Assembly: GCA_008360975.2 (NCBI GenBank) | Contig: CM039182.1 | Coordinates: forward strand, 107,064,443-107,128,442 | Direction of reading: 5' to 3' | Source: Lichenostomus cassidix | Taxonomy: Eukaryota > Chordata > Aves > Passeriformes > Meliphagidae | DNA: 64,000 nucleotides | Made by a program: the position numbers and the translations under genes | The notes under the pieces: generated by a model | The model's database searches: none | The model's input: the letters and a program-made list of their open reading frames with translations, nothing else | What the model was told of the DNA's origin: nothing | Shown: positions 1 through 13,400 of the stretch, piece after piece | Position numbering within the stretch: the first letter of the stretch is position 1 | Layout of the letters: every line of letters starts with the position of its first letter

Positions 1-3000
1 ATGAGGTCTTCTATGATATCAAGTATCTTTAAGTGATAATTATTGCATGTGTTTATAAGGAGCAGATGAGTACTAACCAGGCCACGTGTCTTTGGATTGT
101 TGGGTCTGTGAAATATGGAACATAACACTTTTCTCCTTCTGCAGAATGGTGAGAAAAGCAAGTAAATCTCACCAAAACAGTACTGGAAAGAGAAAATATT
201 ACTATTTTAATGTCCCTAGTTGTACTGACTAAAAGTATTTTTTCCTACATGTGGATACTCTAACACATGTCCAGGCAGAAAAATGCAATTTGTTTAAAGA
301 ACAGAACCAAAATGCTTCCAAAGCCCAGATATTTGAGGAGAAGGAAGTATGTGAAATGCCTTGTGCTGAAAAAGATCTGGGGCTGACAGCCAGCAAATAG
401 CTAGGAAGGAGCTAGTAATGCATTGCAGTGGCAATAAAAAGCAATGAGATCTTGTGTAGTAAACCAATGGAACAATCATTCTGCACAGCAGCATTTTGAT
501 TCTACCTCTCTGGCCAGATCTCACATGCACTATTGCCTTCAGTTCTACCACCTACAGAAAGGTGCCAACAAATACAGAATTGTAATGATGGAAAGAGGGA
601 GTTAAAGATGAAGAGAAAATTAAATGTTCCCTACTATTTTACTCAGCCCAACAGCGAATATGGAAACAAATGAGCTCATATGAGACAAATACAATTATGA
701 AACAGGATGAGAAAAATACCCAAACTTAACTATGGTTGAATAAATATAGGCTGCATATGAAAACAGTGTATTTTTAATGATAATATTTTCCCCATGGGAA
801 TGCTATTGTTTTTATAGCAAGTTTGAGGAAAACCCTGGAGAATATATGTCAGAGAGCAATCATGAACTTGTAGTTATAAGAATTTATTTAGCATGTCTTT
901 CTCATTCTCATTCTCACTATTATTATTATATAAATCATATTCAGTTAAATATAAGAGGTAGCAGAATAGTGAGTTTCAGGAAAGAAGAAAAGTTATACCT
1001 ATATTCTCCTCATCAGATTCACAAATGATTGCAAGAGTTGATTTCTCTTTGGTCAGAAGTAAAAGGAAAAATGTGGAATGCAAAGCATGAGTTAAAGATC
1101 AGTGGGAAGAAGGCCTGAGCGCTCAGCGTACTGCCATGAAGTCACAGGAGCTTTATCAGGTGACATTGAATGGGACATCTCTTCAAGGAAATTAATTTTC
1201 CAGAAGTCTGGACTTATTTTCCCTACAGCTTGAATTTCTGTACGCCCCAGAGACAAGGTTTCTGGTAATGCTGCTTTCTTAAGGCGACACATCAAAGAGA
1301 AGCTTTGCTTTGAGTTAACATTAAGAGTTAGTGAGAAGAAATACAGCAGACAGCCAGACCGTCTGTTTTGGAGTCCCTCCAGACCAGTGGTAGCATGAGC
1401 ATGGCCAGGCTGAGAGCCATTGGTTGATTGAGGGAGTTTGCTACCCTTTTTACTTCCATTTAAAACAGCAGCTGCCAGCCTTGCTAAAATGGGTTAAAAT
1501 TTGGTTCTTTACAAACTCATGTATAGTCTCAAGGCTGTCATTCTTTCACCATCATGGAGTTTATTGTTGTTCTGCAGCCCATACTTGGATCTTGAAAATG
1601 ACATACTACAACATTTTCAGTCAGTAATGTCAGTAATGTGAAAAATCAAGAAATAAGCTAGTAAATAAAAGTTCACATTATCCTGACTGGCTTTGCCTGT
1701 TGGTTTAAATGAGAGTGATAAAGTTATGTTTCCTTCACTGGCACTGTAATTCTTTCCTTAGTTTTCTATAAGCCTGTTGTGGAAGACAGAATTTAAATGT
1801 CATGGATTATTGCCAACAGAAAAATGAAACTTCTTTTGGGTGGGAGCAGAGAATGCCACTGTCTTGTTTGTGCTTTGGATTCATTTTGCAGACACACAAC
1901 TCAATTCAAGGAGATTTGGTAGGATGAGATAAACAAGTGTTGACAAAACATAGAAAAGAAACAGACTTTCACATACTTATGGAAGGTAGGTAAGCTGCTT
2001 CTCTGAAAGGGAGCACTTTAGAGGCTGATCTCTTGCCAGACTTAAGCTGCAGATTGCTATGTAGCTTGTCTGTGTTTCATTCCTTTCCCTGGGTTAGACA
2101 TGGTTTCTCATCCCTCCGAAATGAAAGGCAGATGGGCAGAAAAAAGAGGGGAAGGAATGAAGTCTTTTTCTCCAGTTTTGATGGTATCAGAATAGAGATA
2201 ATCCAAATGTGGCATCATCATTGATTTATGTGAGAGTTATCCATACACAAATCAAGAAAGTCTGAAAATACACCTAAAGAAAAGCTCTTGATTTTATCCC
2301 TGCACATTAGGTGGAAAATTCAGGTAGGAAACAGTTTTTACAGTACAGTTCTCTTTTACTTTTTTGCCAAGACATCGAAACGAAGTTCTGTATTTCTAGG
2401 CTAAAAGAGATTGCTTTTCTAAAATAGTCTGAAGGATGAAGCTATCTGAGCTATCTTACTCCTTGATTTAGTAAATAGATTTTAATGGGATAATTTCCAT
2501 TATTAAAAATAATCATGCCATTAAAGTATTTGTCTGAAAAAGTGTTCTATGCATTACTGAGGTTATCTTTTCCCAAACAGGAAACAAGATTAGGACTTTG
2601 CAGATAGAATTATCAGTCCTGATTGGGTGGATTTGATGTAACATTTCTTGGTCATTTTGAATCTGCTTAGTTTGAAGTTAGATTTTGGATTTTTCTTCTT
2701 TCACAAATGTGTCTGTGTACTTACTACCTATGGAATTTGTACACTAATGCAGACTACCAGGTAGCCTTCTTTTTGAAATAACTTCTCCCATGTAGTTTGA
2801 GTTAGTTTTTAACCAGCGTGACTACAGAATTCAGCTCAGCTCAGAGCAGGTTATTAAATCTAGGGAGTTTGCATTAATGTGAAAGACAGTAGGATTTGTT
2901 TTCCCAAGTGCTATAACAAGTGGTTGCTCCATCCTATGTATTTTTTTGTTTGTTTGTTTTTTTTGTTTTAATCAAGGCCTGTATGACACCAGTAATGCAT

Positions 3001-6000
3001 AGGTTGACTGAAGGGTAACCTGTCAGGGAATAGAAAGATGAATAGAAAACTCTTAATATGTACATCCCGTGTATAGTTTATCATTGTATAGATTTTTGTG
3101 TCCTTAGTTAAGCCCAAATATTTATGAAACTAAGGATGAGTTCCATAGGTAGAATAACATGAAAATCTCTATCTAGATTGTGAAGTATCTATGGAAACAC
3201 GAAAATTAAATGACTGAATTAAAAGATAATTTCTTACATGTGTTCAAAGTCCTTTGTGTACACAGATGCTAATTTGCAAGTACTGCTTGGTATAGAAAGT
3301 ATGTTGTGTCCATGAGAATCTATATACAACTCAACTTCTTCAAAATGAACCTCTCCTTCTGTAGATATTGTATTTCCCAAAGGATCAGAAATTAGGTCTT
3401 CTTAAATCCTCTTCAGATTAGCAACATAATTCAATCCAAACTCTAATTCTCACAAGTGGTGCTCACTATGTGTTACGGTGTATTACAACTGTTTTAGCTT
3501 TTGTCTGGGAAAGAATAATATCCCGAGCCCTATTTGTACACAGATTTTTCTATATGCTTTTGGTTCAAACAAAATAAAATACAGGAGAAAAAATGGTGCA
3601 AGGCTTAGACTTCTGTTTGTTATTAGGAGAGCCTGGGTACTTTATGTTGCCTGATGAAAATGGTACAAAAATGCTGACTCTATGGTATATACAACAAACA
3701 ACTCTGCACTGACACAGCTCTGGAGAAGAAAGGTGATACAATTTCAACCATCATGTTAATAAAGCCCCTATATTTCATATAAGTTCTCTTTTAAATATTT
3801 CTTAAGAAATTGAATGGAAATATAACTAAGCAAACAAGTATCATGATTCTTCTAGCAGCAGGCTGGACCAGAGATAATTCAACACTGCATGTGGTCCATA
3901 ACTGCAGCTGGGGTGAAGGAAGGTGAAGTACTGCTCAGTCAACCCTGTGATACCCAGTGACTACCCTGTGCTTGGATCTCAGAGCCATCTATGCCCTTCA
4001 GCTAGTCTTGAACCTGACTGTTGTGGCATAAGGAGAAAAAAAACCAAAACAGGGTGACATCCATAAACCAACTCTAGGGCAAAATAAATGTCATCAGGAA
4101 AAAGAATCAGGACCATCATATTCATAAGCAAAAGTCTGCACATCATTTTCCTTATTCATTGCCCAGTCATGACAACTTCAAAAGATTATATTTCCATTTA
4201 CTTTGACAACAAACACATCCAATCTATAGTTATTGAAGCTGGTTATTTCAATATCAATTTATTAGCAGCATTAACATGAATGCTGATTGTTTTTAAATGC
4301 AAAACAATGTCTTTGTCACTAATTTTAGAACTAATTTGAATTTGAACTTGACATTAATATAAACATGACAGTGCCACTTTGCCACTATGTATTGCCATCA
4401 TGTATTTTTATTTTCTCATGGGAACTGACAGAATATGATTCATAATGACAATATTAATATAAGCCTATGAATAACAATAAGGATTTATAATAATATTAAC
4501 ATACATAACATCATCTGTATTGAATCTGTCGACATGAATAACTTAGATTTTTTTCCCAATGTGGTATACATTTTCATGTGTCTATAAATGTCCTCATTAA
4601 TATACATTTATGATTACTCTTAAGCTTATGCATAGTCTCTTTTATTACGCAAATCAGGGTTATAGCATGCACTCAAAGAGAGAGACTCTCCATACATCAT
4701 TTTTATCTTTAATAAGTCCTATAAAAAGGAAGTAGGTTAAAAACTCATCCCCATTAATTAAAATTAGTTTGCATTCTTGAACTAAAAAAGTTCATAGTAG
4801 AGGATGTCTACTATGTTGTAGCTTATCTATTGCTAGAGCTTATGTATATAAAATCTCTCAGAAAAAGCTATGCAAAAGAAAGTATTTTTCAGAACTGACA
4901 AAAAAATAACGAAAAGGAAGAAATTTACAACTTGTAGTGAAAGTTTTATCTCTGCATACATCCAGGTACAATTGGGAACAATAAGACAGTCACAAAGGCA
5001 GTTCTAAATGATGCATAGTTGTTCGAGGGCATATGGTACATTTCACTTTTAACTGAGACTTTTTCTACCCTTTTAGTGCTTTATGTTAGAATCTTAACAA
5101 GATTTGTTAGTCCAGCTTGTTTTCTTTAAAGTACAGTTGCTAAAAAAAGCCAAGGAGGAAAACTGGTGTCACAGCCATCTGTGAAAAGAGACAGAGCAAT
5201 AAATGTGTTGAATTGTGATGAGATCTACACCAGTAACGACAAAGGTCTCTGGGGAAATCTTCACTTGCTGTTGATCTTCTAGTGAACTGGACCATCAAAC
5301 ACCACACTAACATTACAAGGAAATAAAACCTTTTCCTCCATCTTTGTTCACTGTGTTTAAGAAGAAAAACTCATCTGTAGAGATTAGTAATTCAACTATC
5401 TCAGGATGAGAGTGTGAGTGACATCCTTTAGCCCCAAAGAGTTTCAAAATTATCCTTCTGTTCTTGTGAGAGTGCAATTAGATTAAGTAGTCTCTATTGT
5501 CCATGTTGAGAAAAAAGCTACCTGGAAGGGAAGACTTTGATTCAAAGAGCTTTTTCAGAATGTCTGTAGGCAACTCATATGTTTGTAATGAAACTTCAGC
5601 TTGGGAGCTTTCCTGAATGGGAACGTAAGATGGTTGTTGAAATCCACACAGCCATGCCTAGTGCAAAATCTCTGAAGCTCAATACCATACTTCTTTCTCT
5701 AGCCTGTGTCATCACTCATTAGCAGATATAACTTGTAATGTATGATTAAAAATGTATTAATTAAAATTACTGTGTCAAAAGGTTAACCATATGATTTATG
5801 CTATTTGATTATAAGTGCCTTTAGAGAGATGTTAGGCTGGATTCCTATTTACACCATAAAATATATTCCCTTTTAACTCAGAAAGATGAGTTGCACTAAG
5901 GGAAAAGAGGAAGGACATGCTGAGAGAATACAGCTTTTTCTCTGAAATTACTTCAAGGACTCTTTTACAGGTAAGTTTGTGTTGGGGTAGGCAGAGGGAA

Positions 6001-6632
6001 CCTTGCCCTGGGAAGTGGCCTGGCAGCCACTGTTGCACATAGGATACAAGGAATGACCATGCTGCATCTGGAAGGGGCTCCCCAGACCTGCACTGCAGCA
6101 CTCTCAGTCATGGGGCAACACAACCTGTCTCTTCCCTTTGGTGGCAGCTGTCACAGCCAAATCCAACAGCCAAGTGGCACAGCCAGGTGCTGGCAGGAGT
6201 AAAGTTGGGAGTGGGACCATTTCCCGCTCCTCCTGATCCGTCTGCTGTTTAAACAGTGGTTTCTGTGTTCATGAGTGGCTTCCATGCCAGGGTCAAATGT
6301 GGACTACTGTGATTCAGTTGTAGGGAATGATACCTGTGATTACTGCTGCGGGTGGCTCCTGTCTGAATGTTGCAGGACAAGGTGCTGTTTCAGCAGCTAC
6401 ACAAAAAGCCCCAACTGCTAGAAATAAAATTAATCAGCATGATAAAGAATCTTCCTAAGAAATGACATTCACTCGTGGCTTTGATTTTGGTCCTTTGGGA
6501 CTCACATAGCATATAAGGTTACCCTCAATGTTTCGCTTGGGTTAGGATACAGTCCACCATATATCTTAAGTTAATACTGGGCTAGATTTTGTGTCATCTA
6601 TTGTATTTAAGTTCCTTGCTCTCTTGGTACTA
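1..6632. other. AT-rich non-coding stretch, no gene seen
   Basis: Unique-looking sequence with stops in all frames. The longest open frame is 89 codons (5832-6101, minus) and matches nothing I recognise. Small features are a T/TTTG tract at 2941-2970, a CATTCT/TTA-type low-complexity patch near 900-925, and a 12-bp perfect palindrome centred on GTTTAAAC at 6244-6255. The stretch 4080-4680 is very AT-rich and contains octamer-like ATGCAAA and ATTACGCAAAT words. It has the look of conserved non-coding DNA, but I cannot test conservation. Confidence 0.7.
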
Positions 6633-6896
6633 TGTGGCTAGCACAGGTCTTTTACATGAGAACATTCTCTTGTGTTTTGTAAACAAAGATAAAGTTTGGA
6701 TGTTGTTGAAACAGTGTCTCGAGATTTGGGCACTTCAGGCCTGGCCAATCAGGCCTAGGGGGAGGTTTCTGACTGATCAATCTGGGTGGCCTCTGAAAAG
6801 TCTATATATATGTTGGATTCAAAATAATAAAATGCTTTTTCTATGCCACGCTGAGAAGCCGGGTTTTCCTTCTCTGCTAGCGGCTCAACAGCGACA
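6633..6896 (+). mobile_element. Solo LTR, short ERV family, copy 1
   Basis: This 264-bp unit starts TGTGGCTAGC and ends GCGACA, and is a diverged direct copy of 6996-7256 (roughly 80-85% identical by eye). Seen in order: a CCAAT box in the GGCCAATCAGGCC block near 6740, a TATA box (TATATATA, 6803-6810), and a poly(A) signal AATAAA at 6826-6831. That order of promoter then poly(A) signal sets the plus orientation. The flanks share only ACTA (6629-6632 and 6899-6902), so the target duplication is decayed or the 3' boundary is off by a few bases. No coding interior accompanies it. The 117-codon open frame at 6589-6942 runs through it and is taken as chance. Confidence 0.8.
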
Positions 6897-6989
6897 TCAC
6901 TATACAAAAAATCTTTGCACAGCAGAATCAACATGGAATTGACTAGAGACATGATTTTGGTCCTGGTCTGTTCTTACTATTTGAGCTGA

Positions 6990-6995
6990 GTTGAG
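6990..6995. repeat. Target site duplication GTTGAG (left)
   Basis: Exact match to GTTGAG at 7257-7262 on the other side of the LTR at 6996-7256. Confidence 0.85.
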
Positions 6996-7256
6996 TGTGG
7001 CTAGCACAGGTCTTTCCCATGAGAATTCCTTTTGTGTTTTATAAATAAAGATAAAGTTTGGATGTTATTGAAAACAGCGTCCCAGGATTTGGATGGTGCA
7101 GGCCTGGCCAATCGGGCCTAGGGGGAGGTTTCTGACTGACCAATCTGGATGACCTTTGAAAACTCTATATATATGATGAAATCAAAACAATAAAGGTCTT
7201 TTCCTTCTTGCCACTGAGAACTGGGTCTTTTCTCTGCTAGCGGCTCAACAGCGTCA
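6996..7256 (+). mobile_element. Solo LTR, short ERV family, copy 2, with target duplication
   Basis: A 261-bp LTR starting TGTGGCTAGC and ending GCGTCA, flanked by an exact 6-bp duplication GTTGAG (6990-6995 and 7257-7262). The duplication fixes both ends and shows that this copy integrated on its own. A 6-bp duplication is typical of alpha/beta-type (ERV-K-like) elements; that class call is inference. The TATA box lies at 7166-7173 and AATAAA at 7189-7194, only about 20 bp apart. This implies a very short R region, as in alpharetroviruses. The provirus interior has been lost, presumably by LTR-LTR recombination. Confidence 0.88.
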
Positions 7257-7262
7257 GTTGAG
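7257..7262. repeat. Target site duplication GTTGAG (right)
   Basis: Right-hand partner of 6990-6995. It directly follows the terminal CA of the LTR. Confidence 0.85.
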
Positions 7263-10200
7263 TGGTATGTTTACTGTCACTCAGGGTCATGAGATCTGAC
7301 TCACACCAAGTGAATGCTGGAAGCAATGGAATCCAATATAGAGAGTGCCTTTCTGTCTTTGATATTATTTTAAAACTGAGGTAAAAAGAGGTAAAAAGAA
7401 AAAGCAATTAGGAAGGAAAGTATTTTGAGAGGGCAAAGTTGTACTAAAATTATTTTTTTTAGGTGTGTATGTGTAAAGGAGAGTTATTCCATCTTTATTT
7501 TTCTGAACTACAACTTTTATCATTTGTATATTTGTTGTACTTTCACTTGGGTCTTGTGTTGTCTTCAGGATATGCTGGATATGCCACTGGAGTGGGACCT
7601 GGGAGTAACAACTAAGGAAAACAATTTATTCTTATGCTTTAGGAAAGATATTTCAAGAAAATCTGTCTGCAAATTTACTGCTCTAAGCTGTTTGTTTTCA
7701 AGTATTCAAAGAAAAATTCACCGCCTCTCAAACCTTCCTTAGAGCAGCATGCAAGACTGCTGCTTTAGGTCTAAAAAAAAGAACAATCATGTCAACAGAA
7801 ACCCTAAATTAATGAATGTTCTGCCATGTAGAATAAGAATAATGAAAATACATTTAGATATGAAATAGTATGCAGGATATTGCATTAAACTCTTAATTTG
7901 TAAGGTTTCACAGGTATTGAAACAAGTCTTATTTCTATAATGTTTATCCTGTGGTTGTATTTCTGTGTTTTATTTTCATTTAAGACACTAAGTCTTTTAA
8001 ATAGTCAGACGTGAATTCAGAAAATAAAATTAAAATTATTTTATGAATCCTACTTATAGATTTCTTTATAGGCTGATGGAAATGTGCTATATCTCTATTG
8101 TAAAATAATATGCTAAAAATCTTTGACTAGGTGTTTTTAATATCTATTATTTTTCATGCCATTTTGACATAACATATTATATCACTGTAAATGTTATATA
8201 TGTAAGCATTTTCATAATATCTGGAAAAAAATCACCAATCAGTTCTTGATGATTCTTGCTTTCAATGAACAAGTAAATATCAGAATTTTTTCATTGTCTT
8301 TGTAACCTACTCTAAAGGCTAGTGGTAAGTAGTTTAATTGATTTCAATAGTCTGTAACCCTAAGAGTTTATCAGAGGGGCTTAAAGTCATGCACAAGCTG
8401 TAAATCATAGTTGATTTACTTAGGAAGTCCCTGCAGGGTGGGTTGAAGAGGTGATTTTATCAAAATGAAATTAACATTTATATCTGATGAAAACAATTAA
8501 AAACACTTGGAAATATTTCCCCCTGTTTTTGGATAGGGGCTTTATTGAGTTCCTGCCTGAATTAAATTTATTCTTTGGATCTTCTTCATTTTACAGACAT
8601 TTATAGTGACCAGGACCAAGTTAGCAACTGTTCTCTTTCCAAGAAAACCCGGATGATACTGTTAATATATCAGCTGCAAAATATTCATGTTAACCTTTAC
8701 ATTGTCCCCTACTAGCTCCAGCATCATCATTAACTGAAGTGTGACTCACTTCCCTGAGGATAAATTGTTCCATTTAAGAGGCCACATGAAGAACATGACC
8801 TGCACAGGTAGGGAACAGGGCTGTGCAGTTTGGCAGATGCCTCTTCAGAAGTGTTAGAGCAGGTGATGCAAATAAGGGGAACATAACAAGAGCCACAACT
8901 CCATTAGGCTGCACTGCCCAGTTAATTTCTCTTACTCCCATTTGCCCCTTGGAATACCCATGTGAATAAGTGATGTACAGAGGTACTGAAAAAGCGAGAG
9001 AAGGCTGTAGACAGCTGAGCTGTCTGTCTGTTTGCCATAGGAAGATAGAGACTGTGGGTGTGCATATAAATTAATCTATTGGCTGGTCTTCTCTGCTTTT
9101 ATTGCTGCTGTTAACCTTCCCTGTGAAATGTCTTTTCATGGCCTGACGTTTTTAAGGAAGACTCTTATGATTTGATGCAATTTAGAACTCTCTTGGCCAT
9201 ACTGGATTTAGAGCAGCATTATATGTTTCAACCTCAGCAGTTTATCAGCTACATTGAAAACAATAAACATAAGACCAAGATTTTTTTTTTAAATTAAATG
9301 AATGAACAGAAACATTCAATCATCAACTAGTTCTTTGCAAACTGTGTTAAGTGTATATAATACCACAAACTGTGCAATTGATAAAATTTAGGAACATTTT
9401 AAAAAAAGTGCCACCCTTACCAGGGTATCTGTGAACTTCTGGACACAGGTTTTACTGAATGTTGACTTTCATAGTTACTTTAAATTACAGATTTAAACTA
9501 AAAGAACAACCTATAAATAAATACCATTCTATTACAGCACAAAAATTAGGCCAAAGTAATGGTAGGGCTCTTATTTAAACAAAGAGGAGATTGAAGGAAA
9601 TAAATACCCACAATGACATTACAGCATAAATTTCAGCTATCCGAATTGCAACCCACTGAAGGCAGAGTTTGTCTTAATGGTTATAATTATTCTGGAGATT
9701 TTCCCTCTGTAGGCAGTTCAGCTTCTCAAAAAAATGCTGTTTCTTTTGTTCCTCTGTTTGCCCTTATCCAATCTATATAATTTAAACCGCTGTAATATTC
9801 AAATAATGAAAATCATCAACAGAATGTGTGGGAGAAGTGTTATTATCCTCAGTTTGTCATATGAAGAACTGAAATCAAGACAGAAGTAAAAGGAATTGAC
9901 CAGTTTCACGTAGAAAATCTGTGGCACAGTAGGGAATAGAATGTAAGTCTTCTAAATCTAAGGTTAATTTCCTAACTTCTGACCCATCTGACCTCTGTAA
10001 TTAGTCTCCTTTCCCATGTCCCAACTGACTGTGACTAAGTATAGCTCTAAGATATTGTGTTGATCCTTGAATGGGTTTGTTTTATGTAGGTTTCCTCCCA
10101 TTACCACATTCTTATTCTATGTTCCTTTTATACAAGGTTTTCCTTTTTCTTAGGAGACAGCAGCTGGAAAATAAAGAAATAGATCAGTTAATTGCTGGGT

Positions 10201-10383
10201 TAGTCAATTATAGTGCCCCCAAACCATAGTGTTGATTCAAGTTTTGACAAAAATGCACACAACATAATTTTCAGATATGATGAAAATAATAAGTGATATG
10301 ACTGTCATGAATTTCACCTTTGCTTTTCAAATACTTAATTCTTAAATCTTAATCTTCTTTTAGTGAGAACAGAAGAGAAAACA
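7263..10383. other. AT-rich non-coding stretch, no gene seen
   Basis: No recognisable gene or repeat family. A 10-bp unit (GAGGTAAAAA) is repeated twice near 7380-7398. The longest open frame is 105 codons (7425-7742, plus). It is rich in aromatic, Cys and Ser codons as expected from T-rich chance frames, and has no domain I recognise. Confidence 0.65.
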
Positions 10384-10461
10384 AGAGAGGAGAAGAGAAG
10401 AGAAGAGAAGAGAAGAGAAGAGAAGAGAAGAGAAAGAAAGAAAAGAGAGAAAAGAAAATGT
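10384..10461 (+). repeat. Purine microsatellite (AGAAG)n
   Basis: An uninterrupted run of a GAGAA/AGAAG pentanucleotide occupies about 10389-10434, with imperfect AGAAA/GAGAAA margins. It is a pure purine strand, so it could form triplex or slip in replication and is likely length-variable. No gene is adjacent. Confidence 0.9.
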
Positions 10462-13400
10462 GTTCCTCCATAATTTCCTTCATTAGAAGATCTTATAATG
10501 CATTAGTCTAAAAGCCATTTGATATCCGTGGTGCTCTGTCACCTTTAGCTGACTACATTCTTCCTTTCATTGCCTAATGGACTGGTCTGGGAGGACCTCA
10601 CTTGGATGGAAGAAGGAAATCTTCTTTCTCAGATAGAATGAGGGCAAATCTAGTCATCTTCTGCAGCTTGATACACAAGCCCCAGTTCCGTCAAAGCAAG
10701 CCCTGGGTGAGATCATTAGGGACAGAAGTTCTGAATAAATCTATGTAAAAGTGTCTAAAAAGATTCATGTTCTTGCTGGCTAAGACCTCCAAAATTAATT
10801 CTTCTATAAGCAGATGTGGACAGTATTCTCCTTTGAACCAGTATGACCACAAATGCATGGAAGAAGTAGCCTACCTCACATTCTGTCAATCTCAGTCCTG
10901 TCTTTAAATGTTCAAAGTTTTAGCAATCATAAAATATCCAAATGTGTAGAAGTTTCTGCAGTTAACTGAGGCTGACTTTCAAAGCTATGAGCTTTTTGAT
11001 CTCCTAAAGATCTGAGAGCATTTTGTAGTTTACACTTGCACAGAGGTGTTTCAAAAGACATATGATTATCTCATGTTCATAAAAAAGCATAATGAGTTAT
11101 TTTTATTTTTTAAAATCTACAAAGCATTTATTTGTGTGATATCTTTTTCAAAAACCCCAAAGATTTGTGAGACAAAAGATCCAGAGCATTAACTCTGAAA
11201 GAACATAAGCACACATGTGAATTTTTTATTCATATTCTTTCTTTCTCATATATAAAGTGGAAGTGTTCCCTTAAACTGAAGAAATCCAGCTCAATGACTT
11301 TTCTGAATCATATTTTCTGTCATATTTAATGGAAGAAAATACATATAAAGTTTAACGGGCATGAACTGACTGGCAAGAGAAAGGTTACAAGCTAAAAAGA
11401 AATACTGAAAATTCCTCAGACCTCTATTTTCTGGCTCATGCATGATTTTGGAATAATCTGTGTATGTTTTAAGTAAGTAGAGAGAGAATAAATATTAAGT
11501 CATCATGAGAAAAAAATTATTTCAAATAATTCTATAAGTAAAAAGTCTATTTTTCTGAGTAAATTCTAGTTTGCATGAATAATCTAGATCACTTGAACTC
11601 ATCAACAAAGGTTAGTATACCCATATTTGGAAAAAAATTGAACTTTGTTGAACTGTCAAACATATAATTTCCTCTTAACTAATTGTTTTTATTGATTTTT
11701 TTTTTCCAGGAGAATAAGCAGGTCAGTCAGTTATGGAATGTCTGATAAGGAAAGAAGATACATTCTTAAATATTGTCCACACACTGATTTTCTCCTTTAG
11801 AAATGAAGGAAAAGCAATGTTGTTTTAAAAAATGTCTGTGCAGAATTGACAATAATTTCTTATTGTTTTGGCAAAAGAATGTGGATAATATTGGTTACAC
11901 TTGAACTGAGTACTGTGATTTATTTTAGAGTCTGTGTTATTCAATTTGGTGTTTAGCTGCCTTTTCATCATCTCTGTACTTATATCCACTGAGAACAGAA
12001 GTTGCTGGGCACTGCTTATGATTGTTTGGTATTTCCTACTGGTATTCTATGTGTGTTCCTTTGAGATAGGCAATATGAATCTTTCTTGGAATATGTGTGG
12101 CCCCAAAATGAAAAACTCAAACCCCCAAACTCCCTCCTCCTAACCTCTCCAACAACTATTTTCAAAGGAGCTCTCCAGCTCCCTTATCTCATTAGTACAC
12201 CTGATGGCTCTGCCCAACAGCTTTTCCATCTCTCTTTAGGGCCCTAGCAATGTCCAAATTGACTGCTATAAGCAATGTGTTTGGCTGTTGTTTCAAGTGA
12301 AATATGGACAGAATGTAATTTTCTTTGTTTCAGTATCATATTTTTTCACTACACACAGTTGTCTGCCTGAAACACATCTGATGAAAGTGGAGAACCTTTT
12401 GCTTTCCTGAATTTCTAAGCACCACTTTACTTATGTGAAGCTATTAAACACTACATGATGATTAATGTAAATAATGTGTGATTGGCTCAACTAAATTTCC
12501 ATGAAAACTAGTGCATAAAGAAAAAGGGGGGAAAAATGGAGTAGAGATAGTAAAGGTCTGAGTCTTGTTTCATCATTTCACTGGTGTGTGAAGGTGACAC
12601 ACAGGTGATCTCAGGTGCAGAATTCACGTGCAGCCACGGAGATTTGTGATGTGTTAAAAAAATACTAGCAGCCCTCCATCTGACTTCCTTAGGTAGCCAA
12701 GTACTGCAAAAATTTTTGCCTTATATGTGTAATGAATTTGTTTTTAAAATGCCTATTAGGTAATGTAAGAAGATAATCTCCATTTGCATATGAGAAAGAA
12801 GTGTACCAAAATAACTGTAGCTTAAACTTTCAAAAATTGTACCACAAAATACTGATTTTTCAACATATTTTTAATATGTTTAAAGCATTTTCTATGTGTC
12901 TTTCCCATGTCTTTAATTACAGATGTAACTATTGCAGATCTCTGAAAAACAAAACCCTATGTTTTCAAGATGGTTACTCTGAAAATAAGAAACTAGAACA
13001 GTAATTTATGAAAAGCATAATATAAGTGATTTAACTTATCTGACACAGGAGCTTGTTGACAAAATCGGAGGTGAAATTCAGTTCTTTGGGCAGAATTCAA
13101 CTGTCTTAAGCATGCATTCAACTCGTGCATCCCAAGGTTTAGTTCTTTCTTATTTTTATTTTTTTTCAGTACAAATATGCCAAAATTTTAGTACAAATGT
13201 TACCAGGGACATAGAGTTATGAACTGTACCACGTTTCCTCCTGTGCAGAATACTGTCCTCTGCACCTCTTAAGAGTACCAGTCTTCAGATCATGTTACAC
13301 TTTTTCCTGTTAAGTTAAAAATCATTGTACTATCAGAAAAATTCTAATTATATTTATATCAATGGTGTTTAGAACTTGAAAAGAAATAATAAATTCAATA

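Noticed and set aside
6244..6255. 12-bp palindrome CTGTTTAAACAG (and a similar one at 17912-17923)
   Set aside because: Short AT-centred palindromes of this length are expected a few times in 64 kb; there is no further context.
6589..6942. 117-codon plus-strand frame
   Set aside because: It runs through the short solo LTR and its flanks, including the TATA box and poly(A) signal, so it is not a gene.
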